A stretch of 64,000 bases of DNA. It comes from an archaeon. Its GTDB lineage: Archaea > Thermoproteota > Nitrososphaeria > Nitrososphaerales > Gagatemarchaeaceae. Below, piece after piece: positions 34,739 through 44,833 of the stretch. Each line of letters starts with the position of its first letter. The first letter of the stretch is position 1. The DNA is taken from NCBI GenBank assembly GCA_021823325.1, contig JAKAOG010000003.1, positions 1 to 64,000 on the forward strand. Direction: 5' to 3'. A model generated the notes under the pieces. The model was not told the origin of the DNA, did not search any database, and saw nothing but the letters and a program-made list of their open reading frames with translations. A program made the position numbers and the translations under genes.

Positions 34739-35644
34739 ATGAAGGTCCTGGTCGCGGGGTTCACCACCATCGACTCGATACAGCTCCCCATGCGCCAGAT
34801 AACGTCGGTAGGGGGCCCCCCGAGCTACGCGGGCCTCGTCTGCGCGAGGTTCGGTCATGACGTGACCCCCCTCACGAAGGTGGGGAACGACTTCCCGGAC
34901 GAGCAGTGGGTCTGGCTCGCGAGGAACGGGGTGGTGCTCAGGGCGGGGGACAGGAGCGCGACGAAGCCGACCACCAGGTTCAGGATAGCCAACTCGGCAG
35001 GGAGCAGGACCCTCTATCTGTCGTCCAGGTGCGAGGACCTGGCCGCCTCTCAGATACCCCCCGACACCAAGTTCAACGCGGCCCTCGTCAGCCCCATAGC
35101 GGGAGAGGTGTCCTCGACCCTCCTGGCGGAGATATCCGCGAGGTCGGACTTCACCTTCCTCGACCCGCAGGGGTTCGTGAGGACGTTCGACGGGGAGGGG
35201 AGGGTGGGTTTCGGGCCGGTGAAAGACAGGAGCGTCCTCTCCAAAGTGGACGGCGTGAAGATGGACAGGACGGAGGCCGAGATGCTAACCGGGAAGAGCG
35301 ACCCAAGGGCGGCCCTCGAGAAGATAGCTTCGATAGGGGTGCGGCGCGGGATAGTGACCCACGGGGGGGAGCCGTGCTTTGTGCTGGACGGCGCGCGGAT
35401 CTATGAGGTCGGGGTGCCGAAGGCGACCGTCATCGACAGCACCGGGGCGGGAGACATACTGAGCGGATCGACCCTTTCGTGGTACCTGAAGACGAGGGAC
35501 TTCCTCAGGAGCGCCTGCTTCGGCATAGCGGCGTCCGCCTTGTCGATGCACCTGATAGCCCTGCAGAAGGTCGACCTCCCCATGAGCGTGGACGAGAGCG
35601 CCGCGAAGCTGTTTTCGATGGCGAGCCCGGTCGCGTCCGTCTAG
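34739..35644 (+). CDS. PfkB-family carbohydrate kinase
   Basis: 'TVIDSTGAGDILSGSTLSWYL' anion-hole motif. Confidence 0.9.
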   Translation: MKVLVAGFTTIDSIQLPMRQITSVGGPPSYAGLVCARFGHDVTPLTKVGNDFPDEQWVWLARNGVVLRAGDRSATKPTTRFRIANSAGSRTLYLSSRCEDLAASQIPPDTKFNAALVSPIAGEVSSTLLAEISARSDFTFLDPQGFVRTFDGEGRVGFGPVKDRSVLSKVDGVKMDRTEAEMLTGKSDPRAALEKIASIGVRRGIVTHGGEPCFVLDGARIYEVGVPKATVIDSTGAGDILSGSTLSWYLKTRDFLRSACFGIAASALSMHLIALQKVDLPMSVDESAAKLFSMASPVASV

Positions 35645-35657
35645 CCCCGGCTGAGCG

Positions 35658-37100
35658 CTAGTACGACTTGCCGTAGATGGCGTAAGACGGCGCGTCCTTG
35701 CCGCACCCCAAGCACGCCCCTGAACCAGGCTTCTGGTCGACGGGGACGTTCAGGACCTTCCCACCTGCCCCCTCCTTCATCTTAGCCTCGCAGGCAGGGT
35801 CTCCGCACCAGCGCACCCTTACCAGGCCCCCGCTCTGGGCCATGACCTTCTTCAGGTCGGCGATGCTCCCGGCGTCGTGGGTGCTCCTTGCAAGGAAGTC
35901 GGACGCCTTGCGGAAGAGGTTCGCCTGGATGGACTCGAGCTCGGCCGAGACCTCGGCGGCAAGTGACTGGAGCTTCACGACGCGCTTGGCCCCGGTGTCC
36001 CGTCTCACCAGCACGGCCTGTCCTTCTTTCATGTCCCTCGGCCCGAACTCGACCCTCAGCGGGACCCCCTTCAGCTCCCACTCGTTGAACTTCTTCCCCG
36101 GGGTGAGGTTGTCCCTCTCGTCGAGGCGCACCCTGAACGCCGCCAGCGACGCGGCGAGCTTGCGCGACTCCGCCAGGACGGCGGCCTTGTTCTCGTCGTT
36201 GACTATGGGGACGACCACCACCTGGACGGCGGCGAGCCTCGGCGGGATCACTGCCCCCTTGTCGTCTCCGTGCGTGGCTATCATCACCCCTATCTCCCTG
36301 GTCGATATCGCCCAGGTGTTCTGGTAAGCGAACTGCTTGCTCCCGTCCTTCCCGATGAAGACTATGTTGAACGCCTTCGAGAAGTTCTGCCCGTCGGCGT
36401 GCCAGTCCGGACCCTGTATCGCCTTGCCGTCCGGCAGAAGGTGCTCTATGCTGTAGGTGGCCTCGGCTCCGGCGAAGGTCTCTCCCTTCGACTTCCTGCC
36501 CAGGACCCCCGGGAGAGCCAGGTACTCTTCGGTGATCTTCCTGTATATCCCGATGATGCTGTCTCGCTCGGCCTCTGCCTCCTCCCTCGTGGCGAAGAGC
36601 GAGTGTCCTTCGTTCCAGAGGAACTCTCTTGAGCGCAGTATGAACGTGGGGTTCTTGAACTCCCAGCGGACGACGTTGTTCCACTGGTTGAGCCGCATCG
36701 GGAGGTCCCGCCACGACCGCACCCATCGGCTAACCACGTCGTACATCAGGGACTCCGAGGTCGGCCTTATCGCAAGCCTCTCGTCCAGCTTCGAGCTCCC
36801 CGCCTCGGTGACCCATGCGACCTCCGGGGCGAACCCCTCCACGTGCTCTGCCTCCCTTTTGAGGAGCTTCTCAGGGATGAATAACGGGAAGTAGACGTTG
36901 GAGATGCCGTCCTTCTTGAAGAGCGCGTCGGTCTCTCGCTGGATGTTCTCCCAGATGGCGTAACCCAGGGGCCTATAGACCACGCACCCTGAGACAGGGC
37001 TGTAGTCCGCTATCTCCGACTTCAGGATGACCTGGGTGTACCACTCGTCGAAGTTCTCCGCCTTCTTCGCGGTCATCCCTTCCTGGCTCGCCCCGGACAT
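35658..37100 (-). CDS. proS: Proline--tRNA ligase
   Basis: Class II motifs; 'RPTSESLMYDVVSRWVRSWRDLPMRLNQWNNVVRWEFK'. Confidence 0.95.
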   Translation of the reverse strand: MSGASQEGMTAKKAENFDEWYTQVILKSEIADYSPVSGCVVYRPLGYAIWENIQRETDALFKKDGISNVYFPLFIPEKLLKREAEHVEGFAPEVAWVTEAGSSKLDERLAIRPTSESLMYDVVSRWVRSWRDLPMRLNQWNNVVRWEFKNPTFILRSREFLWNEGHSLFATREEAEAERDSIIGIYRKITEEYLALPGVLGRKSKGETFAGAEATYSIEHLLPDGKAIQGPDWHADGQNFSKAFNIVFIGKDGSKQFAYQNTWAISTREIGVMIATHGDDKGAVIPPRLAAVQVVVVPIVNDENKAAVLAESRKLAASLAAFRVRLDERDNLTPGKKFNEWELKGVPLRVEFGPRDMKEGQAVLVRRDTGAKRVVKLQSLAAEVSAELESIQANLFRKASDFLARSTHDAGSIADLKKVMAQSGGLVRVRWCGDPACEAKMKEGAGGKVLNVPVDQKPGSGACLGCGKDAPSYAIYGKSY

Positions 37101-37125
37101 GTCTTCCTGACACCGACGAGCGCGC

Positions 37126-38367
37126 TTAATGAAGGTGCCCCTGAAAAGCGGCGGCGAAGGTCCTGAAGACGGCGGTCCTGTCGCGCGACCTCGCGAGCTC
37201 GAACGCGGCCAGGACGAGATAGAGCGCCGTGACTTCGTACCTGACAGCGGGGACGAAGAGCTGGACGAGGAAGAGCGCGAGGATGGACGCCGCGTCGAAC
37301 CTCCCGAGCTTCAGGTCCAGGAGGCAGACGAACCCGTAGAGGGACTGGGCGGCGGTGAGCAAGACCTCCTGGGTCTGCAGCCCCGTAAGGTGGATGCTTC
37401 CGAACCCTCCGAGCGCCACGTCGTACACCAAGGGGATGGTCGCGACGAGGATGGTCCACTGGTTCAGCTTGGATGACACGAGGCTTGACAGCGCCATGGG
37501 GGCCTTGCCCGTCTTGGCTGCCCAGTAGAACACGGTGATCGACTCGGGGAGCTCGGTGAGGAGCGGGGTGAGCCATTGTATCAGCAGGTACTGGGTCCCG
37601 GCCCCCAGGCTGAGGGACCCGGCGATGGCGAGGAAGCTGGTGACGAACGGGCCCGAGCCGAGGGCTATCGCGAGCGCGCCGACCCCCACGAAGAATATGA
37701 TGGCCGCCCCCTTCAGCGGCCCTTTCATGCTGGAGACGGCCCTTGACGGGCCCTCAAGCTCGTCGATGAGCTCGCCGGGCTTTGCGGGCATCCTGCTCCC
37801 AGTGTAGACGTAGACAGCGAATATCCCGAGGAGGACGGCCGCGTCTTCCGGGCCGAGCGTCCCCTTCAGGGCCACCACGAACGAATACAGCGCGGCCACT
37901 CCCAGGAACACTATCGGGACCCCCTGCGACTTTTCAAGGACGAGCGTGCCCGGGTCGGCCCCCGAGCGCCTGGAGGCGAGATAGTTCAGGGCATAGACGA
38001 CGGGCCACCCGAGGCCCAGGAGGATCCTGTTCGCCCCGGTCATTGACGCGGTGGCGTAGTGCAGGAGGGTGGCGTCAGTAGCGCCCCTGTAGGCGAGCAC
38101 CACCTCGACGGAGTACTCGGGGAGGACGTTGACTACGGCGAGGACGGCGAGCGCGAGCGCCTGTGAGAATATGAACTGCAGGGACTCCGCCCCCCAGGCG
38201 AGCGCGAACCCCGCAGAAGCTATGGCGAGCCCTGTGGACGCCACGACCGCCCACGGGTCGTTGGTTTCTATGCCGAACAGGATGTTCGCCACGAAGGGGA
38301 CGAGGCAGAGGAGCAGGATCAGTATCTGCGCTCTGTCTCTTTTTGTGAAAGTAGCCAGCAAGAGCAC
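37126..38367 (-). CDS. CaCA-family sodium/calcium exchanger-like membrane protein
   Basis: Inverted alpha repeats 'NVLPEYSVEVVLAYRG…GANRILLGLGWP' and 'TELPESITVFYWAAKTG'. Confidence 0.75.
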   Translation of the reverse strand: MLLLATFTKRDRAQILILLLCLVPFVANILFGIETNDPWAVVASTGLAIASAGFALAWGAESLQFIFSQALALAVLAVVNVLPEYSVEVVLAYRGATDATLLHYATASMTGANRILLGLGWPVVYALNYLASRRSGADPGTLVLEKSQGVPIVFLGVAALYSFVVALKGTLGPEDAAVLLGIFAVYVYTGSRMPAKPGELIDELEGPSRAVSSMKGPLKGAAIIFFVGVGALAIALGSGPFVTSFLAIAGSLSLGAGTQYLLIQWLTPLLTELPESITVFYWAAKTGKAPMALSSLVSSKLNQWTILVATIPLVYDVALGGFGSIHLTGLQTQEVLLTAAQSLYGFVCLLDLKLGRFDAASILALFLVQLFVPAVRYEVTALYLVLAAFELARSRDRTAVFRTFAAAFQGHLH

Positions 38368-38442
38368 CGCCCCCGCCGGGGTGTGGCGCGCCCCTTTTCT
38401 CCGTGACTGGCGCTCCGCGCCGGCCCGTGCGCCGGGACGGCC

Positions 38443-39060
38443 CTAAGGCTTGGACTTTTCTTCGGCTTTCTTTCTGTCCGGCAGCAGGAAGGCGCTCGCT
38501 CCGACGATGATGAGGAACAGGGCGATGGCCAGCCCGACCGTCACCTGGCGCTTCCCTATCTCGTATATCGAGCCGGTGGCGAGCAGGAGGGCGACTATGC
38601 CGAAGATCCTCGGCTTCGCTAGCGCAGAGAGGTTGAACTGTGCTGTCACAAGAAAGCTGAGGAGCACCAGGACGGCGGGGAACACGAGGCCGTATCTCCC
38701 CACGATGAAGTCGGAGGCGGCGTTGCCGATGTTCAGACCGTTGGCGTAGAGCGCGCATACGAGGACCAGTATCAGGCTCGCGACGGCCAGCGACTGAAGG
38801 TTGCTACCGATAGACGTGAGCTTTGCCTTGCGCTGGGCGGGGTCGGTCCCGCTCATGTCGAGAAAGACGCCAAGGAGCACCGCCAGGGATCCCACCATGA
38901 AGATGTACGGGTCGCGCGTGACCGTCAGGTAGACCGAAGTCGGGAGGATCGCGGACAGGCCCGCCTGGACCCAGAGATAGAGCCCGTAGATGCCGCTGGC
39001 GAGGAACGGGACGATGTAAAGGACCGCGGTGGCGTCTCCATAGCGGCCGCTGCTGCTCAT
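38443..39060 (-). CDS. Hypothetical membrane protein
   Basis: Multiple TM segments; TATA-like ttttaac (minus) near 39090. Confidence 0.6.
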   Translation of the reverse strand: MSSSGRYGDATAVLYIVPFLASGIYGLYLWVQAGLSAILPTSVYLTVTRDPYIFMVGSLAVLLGVFLDMSGTDPAQRKAKLTSIGSNLQSLAVASLILVLVCALYANGLNIGNAASDFIVGRYGLVFPAVLVLLSFLVTAQFNLSALAKPRIFGIVALLLATGSIYEIGKRQVTVGLAIALFLIIVGASAFLLPDRKKAEEKSKP

Positions 39061-39141
39061 TGATTTGCGTGCGCGACCAGGCCGAGGTTAAAACCATTGC
39101 TACGCCGCCCTCTAAATATCCGGGGCGGGGCAGAGACGCAC

Positions 39142-39555
39142 ATGGTAGAGGGAGAGGGGACGATCCTGTTCGTGTGCGTGGAGAACGCAGGGAGGAGCCA
39201 GATGGCGGAGGCGTTCGCGAAGAAGCTAGGACTCGACGCCCAGAGCGCAGGCACGATGCCTCCGGGCAGAGTGAACCCGGTAGTCGTCGAAGCGATGAAG
39301 GAGAGGGGGATCGACATCTCGGCTAACAGGCCGAAGATGCTCACGGCCGACATGATAGAGCGCGCGAGCGTCGTGTACACGATGGGGTGCTCGGTGGAGT
39401 CTGTATGCCCCCGGCCGATGCTCGCCAGGATGCAGAAGAAGCTTGTCGACTGGGACCTGGAGGACCCGAAGGGCAAGCCGATCCAGGAGGTCAGGAGGAT
39501 CAGGGACGAGATAGAAAGGCGCGTGGGGCGGCTCGCGCGACCCGAAGGCGACTAG
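39142..39555 (+). CDS. Arsenate reductase / low-MW phosphatase family (ArsC-like)
   Basis: 'ILFVCVENAGRSQMAEAFAKKLG…SAGT'; TATA taaata at 39112-39118, 27 nt before ATG. Confidence 0.85.
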   Translation: MVEGEGTILFVCVENAGRSQMAEAFAKKLGLDAQSAGTMPPGRVNPVVVEAMKERGIDISANRPKMLTADMIERASVVYTMGCSVESVCPRPMLARMQKKLVDWDLEDPKGKPIQEVRRIRDEIERRVGRLARPEGD

Positions 39556-39558
39556 GCG

Positions 39559-40344
39559 TCAGGACGGTGCGGCTGGAGGGAGGGTCTTCCTCCCGAAGTT
39601 GAGGTACGCCGTATGTCCCACCATTATGTTCGAGGGCCGGGTCATCCCGACGCGCGCCTCGAGGTGCCTTAGCAGGATCTCGAGGGACTCGACCGCGACG
39701 AACCCCTCCTCTTTCATCTTCGCGACAAGTTTCTCCGCCTGGTTGGTGGTGGGGGTGACCGCCGCCATGGGACCGGAAGGCTTCAGCGCTTCTTTCATGC
39801 TGTGGACGACCTCCCAGGGGTCTCCTACGTCGAGGATCCCGGCGTCCATGTCCTTCTCTTCGAACCCCAGGCGGGAGTCCCCGATCTTGAACGTGACGTA
39901 CTTTGACAGGCCGACCCGTTCGATGTTCTTCTTCGCGACCTCCTGGAACTCGGGGTTGATGTCGTAGGTGTAGACCATCCCTGTCGGCTGGACAAGATAG
40001 GCCATCAGGGCGGTCGTGGCGCCGCTCCCGGTCCCGGTCTCGATGATCCTCGACCCCGAGCGCACTCCGAGCTTTACGGCCATCAGCCCCAGGTCCTTCG
40101 GGTAGATCACCTGCGTCTTCCTCGAGAGCTTCATCACGAGGTCCTCTATCGTGGGCTCGAGCACGGTGAGCTCGTCCCCCATCGTGGTGGTCACGTTGAC
40201 GCCGAAGTCTTGTCCGACGAGCGCGGTCATGTCCAGTATCCCCAGGTGGGTGTGGAGCTTCGGGGTGTCCTTGGGTTTCACCAGCCACCTCCGCCTCCTG
40301 TCCCTGTACACCAGGACGTAGGAGTCTTCGGCTATCTTGTTCAC
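39559..40344 (-). CDS. trmI: tRNA (adenine-N1)-methyltransferase (TrmI-like)
   Basis: 'DMTALVGQDFG', 'QVIYPKDLGLMAVKLGVRSGSRIIETGTGSGATTALMAYLV'. Confidence 0.88.
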   Translation of the reverse strand: MNKIAEDSYVLVYRDRRRRWLVKPKDTPKLHTHLGILDMTALVGQDFGVNVTTTMGDELTVLEPTIEDLVMKLSRKTQVIYPKDLGLMAVKLGVRSGSRIIETGTGSGATTALMAYLVQPTGMVYTYDINPEFQEVAKKNIERVGLSKYVTFKIGDSRLGFEEKDMDAGILDVGDPWEVVHSMKEALKPSGPMAAVTPTTNQAEKLVAKMKEEGFVAVESLEILLRHLEARVGMTRPSNIMVGHTAYLNFGRKTLPPAAPS

Positions 40345-40389
40345 ACGGCGCGCCCCTTTTCGGAGTTCTATATGCTTGTGCCGCGCAGC

Positions 40390-41218
40390 CTAGACGGCCT
40401 TCCAGCGGGGCGTCCCTGCTATGACCGACACCCTTCCTGGGTCCATGTGACCGGAAAGGACGAGCGCCCGCTCTCTCGACGCCCTGGAAGCGAACCTCAC
40501 CTTGCTCGCCACGAGGGTGTCGCGGTCAGTCCAGGTCGCGACGAGCCCGGGCTCCACCGCCTCCTCCACCGTATGGTAGAGGTCCCCGATGCAGTAGCAG
40601 CGCTTCTGCCCGGAGGCTACCGTGAGGATCTGGTGGCCCGGGCTTTCGCCCGGGAAAGGCTCGACGTACACGCCCCTGGTTATCCCCACCCTCCCTTCGA
40701 CTAGCCGGACGAGCCCCGCCTTCTCTATCACGCCGAGGGTCGTCGTGACGTCTCTGTCCCCCTTCGCCCTGGCGTCGGCGACGTCGGGCATGTTCCAGTC
40801 CCTCAGAGGGATGAGGTGCACGGCGTTCGGGAACGTCGGCTCCCAGGCCCCTCCTTTTTCGACGGAGACCCCTGCGTAGTGGTCGAAGTGCAGGTGAGTG
40901 ACCACGACGTGGGTGACGTCCCCCGGGGCTGACGCCTATCGTCGAGAGGTGCTTCACCAGGTGGACGGGCCTGAACAGATTCGGGTCGAGATTTGGAGCG
41001 CTCGCCGTCCTCAGCCTCGCGGAGTCCCCGGGGTCCACGACGACCTTCGCCTTCCCTGCGTCGACGAACACCGAGTTGCTCGGGAACCAGGCGTTGGGGT
41101 GCGCGAAGCGGTCCGCCCCGTCGCCATATACCTCCTTCAGGTCGATCGGGAAGGAGCCTCCGTTGAACAGGTAGACCTTGACGCCGGAGGCCGCGAAAGA
41201 CGGGGCGGGGGCAGGCAC
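40390..41218 (-). pseudogene. MBL-fold metallo-hydrolase interrupted by a single-base frameshift
   Basis: N-terminal part (…VKHLSTIGVSPG) and C-terminal part (VTHLHFDHYAG…) are in different frames; deleting one base in the C5/G4 run at 40920-40928 restores 'SPGDVTHVVVTHLHFDHYAG'. Confidence 0.8.
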
Positions 41219-41222
41219 AGGG

Positions 41223-41780
41223 CTACGCCCTCCACCAGTCGTACCTTAGGAAGTCGATGGACTTCTTTTCCTTGTCAGATATCGCGATGATGAACTGCTT
41301 CCTGACGGTGGTGGCCAGCCTCCCGGACCTGACCATCGAGGTGGCGGTCATCTTCGAGCCTGGAGAGACCACCTGGACGATGTAGGGGGCGTGGTCGATC
41401 CCCGGACCGTGCTCGTAGACTGCGAAGTCGGAGCCGAACTTTATCCCCGGAGTGACGACAAACCCGTCTTCCCTGAGCTTCCGGTACACCTGGAACTTTT
41501 CGGCGAACTCGGTGTACGACGACTCGCAGACCTGGTGGAGCGCTTTAGGCGACATCTCGTCCCCGGAGCCGTCTTCGACCGCGATGACCTTCTTCGTGGC
41601 GAGGTAGTACCCCTCCATCAGGTCCAGGATCAGCGGCGCGTCGAAGAGGTAGTCCTTCGGCTTCGGTATCCCCAGGGGCTTGCCGTAGTATCCCTCCTTG
41701 AAGAGCCGGCGGGAGTCTTCGATGTCCCACACTACGATCCTGTTCTCGAAGAGCCTCCCCCTGGCCCTCTGCTTGGGCAT
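41223..41780 (-). CDS. endA: tRNA-splicing endonuclease subunit
   Basis: 'YRKLREDGFVVTPGIKFGSDFAVYEHGPGIDHAPYIVQVV' catalytic core. Confidence 0.92.
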   Translation of the reverse strand: MPKQRARGRLFENRIVVWDIEDSRRLFKEGYYGKPLGIPKPKDYLFDAPLILDLMEGYYLATKKVIAVEDGSGDEMSPKALHQVCESSYTEFAEKFQVYRKLREDGFVVTPGIKFGSDFAVYEHGPGIDHAPYIVQVVSPGSKMTATSMVRSGRLATTVRKQFIIAISDKEKKSIDFLRYDWWRA

Positions 41781-41783
41781 GGA

Positions 41784-42437
41784 CTACATTCCCAGAGCCA
41801 GGATGGTGCTGGCGTTGGCCGCGTCCAGCATGGCGTCGGCGCAGTCCTCGATCGACTCCACCACCTCTTTCACGGTGATGAGCTCCTTCACGTTGGTGGC
41901 CGTCTTCATTACCATGGCGACCGCCTCCCTGTACGAAGCGTCAATCGAACTCTCGAGCTGCTGGACCTGAGCCGACATCTGGATCGACTGTTCAGGGTTG
42001 ATGGAGAGCGCCCTGATGCTCTCGTTCAGCTTGGATATGCCGTCTACCAGGAGCCCGAGGAGCTCCACTATCGAGTCCCTGTACTTCTTGTTCCTGGCGG
42101 ACGACTTTTGGAGCTGCGACATCTTGAACGCCACGCCGTTGATGTGGCCGAAGATGTCCTCGACGGCGAAAGCCCCTCTGAGTATGTCCTCCCTGTTCAC
42201 GAGGAGGGTCCCCACCTGGGACAGTTCCCTTATCAGGGCAGACCTGAGCGTCATCACGTCGTCCTCCGCCTGCTTCACGCGCTCGAGGGACGCGGAGATC
42301 TGCGCCTTCTCGCCTTTTCCGATCGCGTTGAACTCTTCCAGCAGGACCCGAGTGGCGTCCAGGACCCTGCGCATCTCGTCCTGGAGGACCACTATCGTCC
42401 TCCTCCGTGCTTGAGTCTCCCCTTCTTGGCCTGACAC
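41784..42437 (-). CDS. DUF47/PhoU-like protein
   Basis: All-helical; 'ITVKEVVESIEDCADAMLDAANAS'. Confidence 0.7.
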   Translation of the reverse strand: MSGQEGETQARRRTIVVLQDEMRRVLDATRVLLEEFNAIGKGEKAQISASLERVKQAEDDVMTLRSALIRELSQVGTLLVNREDILRGAFAVEDIFGHINGVAFKMSQLQKSSARNKKYRDSIVELLGLLVDGISKLNESIRALSINPEQSIQMSAQVQQLESSIDASYREAVAMVMKTATNVKELITVKEVVESIEDCADAMLDAANASTILALGM

Positions 42438-42535
42438 TCTAATCGCTCACTCCAACCCTTCATGCGGATTGGATTTAAAAATAGGGGATATCGCATTAGT
42501 TGATGAAAAATCTGGACGTTCCCGACGCCAGAGCT

Positions 42536-43441
42536 CTATTTCTTCTCGTTTTCCTTGGCGTATTCTCTCAGAGGGGCGATCAGATTGGTGAACTCGAGCG
42601 GGAAGATGTACTTCGTCGACGGCGACGCCCCTATGGCCTTCAGCGCGTCGAGATACTGCAGTATCATGGTCTTCGAGTCGATCCCCTTCGCCGCCCCGAA
42701 TATCTGGTTGAGCGCCCCGGCGTACCCCTCGGCCCTTAGTATCTGGGCCTGCTTGTCACCCTCTGCTCGCAGGATGTTTGACTTCTTGTCTCCCTCCGCG
42801 ACAAGGATCGAAGCCTCCCTCTTGCCGTCTGCTTCCGTGACGGTTGCCCTCCTGGTCCTCTCCGCAGACATCTGACGGACCATCGCCTCCTGGACGTCCT
42901 GCGGCGGCCTGATCTCTCTGATCTCTACGTTCGTCACCTTGATGCCCCACCTCTCGGTCACTTCGTCGAGCTTTGTCCGGAGCACCTGATTGATCTGCTC
43001 CCTCTTCGCAAGCAGCTCGTCAAGCGGGATGTCCCCCACGACCGCCCTCAGCGTCGTGGTGGCGATGCCGATAGAAGCCCCTTCGAAGTTCTGGACCTGG
43101 ACTATGCTCTGCGTCGCCTCGACCACCTTGTAGTAGATGAGGAAGTCGATGTCTGTCGGGGCGTTGTCCTTCGTGATGCAGGTCTGATGGGGGACCTCCA
43201 GATAGCGCTCTCTCAGGTCCACCTTGTTTATCCTGTTGACGATGGGGATGATGAAGACGACCCCCGGCCCCCTCGCACCGATCAGCCTTCCGAGCCTGAA
43301 CACGACGAGCCTTTCGTACTCCCTGATGATCTTGATGGTAGCCCCGATGAGGGCGATGGCCACGACGACGACGATCGCGTAGATCGCGTAGTCGACTATG
43401 TCCCCGACGGTCTGCAGCTGGATCGGACCGAGGATGCTCAA
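42536..43441 (-). CDS. SPFH/band-7 slipin (stomatin-like)
   Basis: 'IIREYERLVVFRLGRLIGARGPGVVFIIPIV'. Confidence 0.93.
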   Translation of the reverse strand: MSILGPIQLQTVGDIVDYAIYAIVVVVAIALIGATIKIIREYERLVVFRLGRLIGARGPGVVFIIPIVNRINKVDLRERYLEVPHQTCITKDNAPTDIDFLIYYKVVEATQSIVQVQNFEGASIGIATTTLRAVVGDIPLDELLAKREQINQVLRTKLDEVTERWGIKVTNVEIREIRPPQDVQEAMVRQMSAERTRRATVTEADGKREASILVAEGDKKSNILRAEGDKQAQILRAEGYAGALNQIFGAAKGIDSKTMILQYLDALKAIGASPSTKYIFPLEFTNLIAPLREYAKENEKK

Positions 43442-44775
43442 TTCTCTTTCTTCTCGACGACCAGCGTGTTTCCTTGGACTTCTTTAACCCTTACCACGTC
43501 GCCGCGTTTCAGGTCCAGGGCGGCCGTGACGGTCCACTCTTCCGAAGAGACCTCGGCGACCCCCTTCCCTCCCGCCTTCAGGTCAGACTCCATCTTCCCC
43601 TCCCTCCCTATCAGGACCGACGGCTCGTTGACCCGCGGCCTGCTCTTCAGCCCTTCCCGGATCGACCTGAGGTAGAGGCTGGCGATGACTATGGCGGCCC
43701 CCAGGCCGACGATGAGCCCGTACGTGATGTCGGGGATCCCGGAGAAGTTGGCGGGCGGTAGCCCGCTCGTGCTGGGGGTCGCGGCGGCCGACGGAGGGAG
43801 CTGGTAGATCAAGAGGAACCCCACGATGAATATCGCGACGCCTGCGAGGGCGCTGATGCCGTGCTGCGTCTTCACTTCAAGGAAGATGAAAGCCGCGCCT
43901 ATGATCATCATGAGCACCGCCAGGGGGGACGCCCCGAACACGCCGAGCCCGAACAGCGCCATGGCGATGACCACGACCCCGATGACCGAGAGGATGATCG
44001 TCGGGTGGTAGATGTCTGCCATGACGAGGAAGACCCCCACCAGAAAGAGCAGGCTCGAGACGTTCGGGTTGCTGAGGACGGATATCAGCGAAGACCGGAC
44101 CCCCGGGGTGTTGACCGGGGCGTTCGCCGGTACCCCTAGGGCGCTCAGCGCCCCTTGCACGGTGTTCGTGTCTATCACGCTGTTGACGACGCCTAAGGCG
44201 AGGGCGTCCTGGTCAGAATAGGTCTGGGCCGGGATGGTGACCATCCGGGCGGCGGCGGTCGCGTTCCTGTGGTTCGCCGAGGCGAGCCCGTACATGTATT
44301 GCGAGAAGGCGCCTATGTCCTTGGAGTACGTCCCGTTCTCCTCCCCCGTCGGGATCCCCGAGACTATGGGGGTCGCGGCGCCGATGCTCGTCCCGTTAAC
44401 CATCACTATCTGGGTCGACGCTTCTGCTATGTATGAGCCCGCGGACCAGGCGTGCGAGGTCTGCGGAGCCACGAGCGTGATGAATGTCCCGCCCCATGCC
44501 TGGTAGCTCTGGATGGAGCCCACCATCGACTCCATGCTCGTCCCGTCGCCTCCGTTCGTGTTGAGGACGAACACGATCGTGTGCGCGCAGAGGGATTCGG
44601 CGTTGCTCACCGTGATGGACATGAAGTCCGCGGCCCCGGGGTCGATGCCCGCGTTGAGCGACGCCACATAGTAACCGCCGGACGACGAGCAGCTCTGCTG
44701 TCCGTGCGCCGGGAACGCCTGCGCGGCGAGGGCGAGCAGGAGGGCAACTGCGATGACCAGCCTGAGCCGCTTCAA
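43438..44775 (-). CDS. NfeD-family membrane-bound serine protease
   Basis: ClpP-like domain 'GTSIGAATPI', NfeD OB domain at C-terminus; ATGA overlap with slipin. Confidence 0.88.
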   Translation of the reverse strand: MKRLRLVIAVALLLALAAQAFPAHGQQSCSSSGGYYVASLNAGIDPGAADFMSITVSNAESLCAHTIVFVLNTNGGDGTSMESMVGSIQSYQAWGGTFITLVAPQTSHAWSAGSYIAEASTQIVMVNGTSIGAATPIVSGIPTGEENGTYSKDIGAFSQYMYGLASANHRNATAAARMVTIPAQTYSDQDALALGVVNSVIDTNTVQGALSALGVPANAPVNTPGVRSSLISVLSNPNVSSLLFLVGVFLVMADIYHPTIILSVIGVVVIAMALFGLGVFGASPLAVLMMIIGAAFIFLEVKTQHGISALAGVAIFIVGFLLIYQLPPSAAATPSTSGLPPANFSGIPDITYGLIVGLGAAIVIASLYLRSIREGLKSRPRVNEPSVLIGREGKMESDLKAGGKGVAEVSSEEWTVTAALDLKRGDVVRVKEVQGNTLVVEKKEN

Positions 44776-44833
44776 ACGTTCGGCCCGCGAGTATCGCTGA
44801 CATAAATAGTGTTACGAAACGCTCGCCGCTGCC

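Noticed and set aside
42499-42535. Possible C/D box sRNA (gttgatgaaaaatctgg…) downstream of the slipin gene
   Set aside because: Only one C-like box and no convincing D/C'/D' boxes or guide architecture
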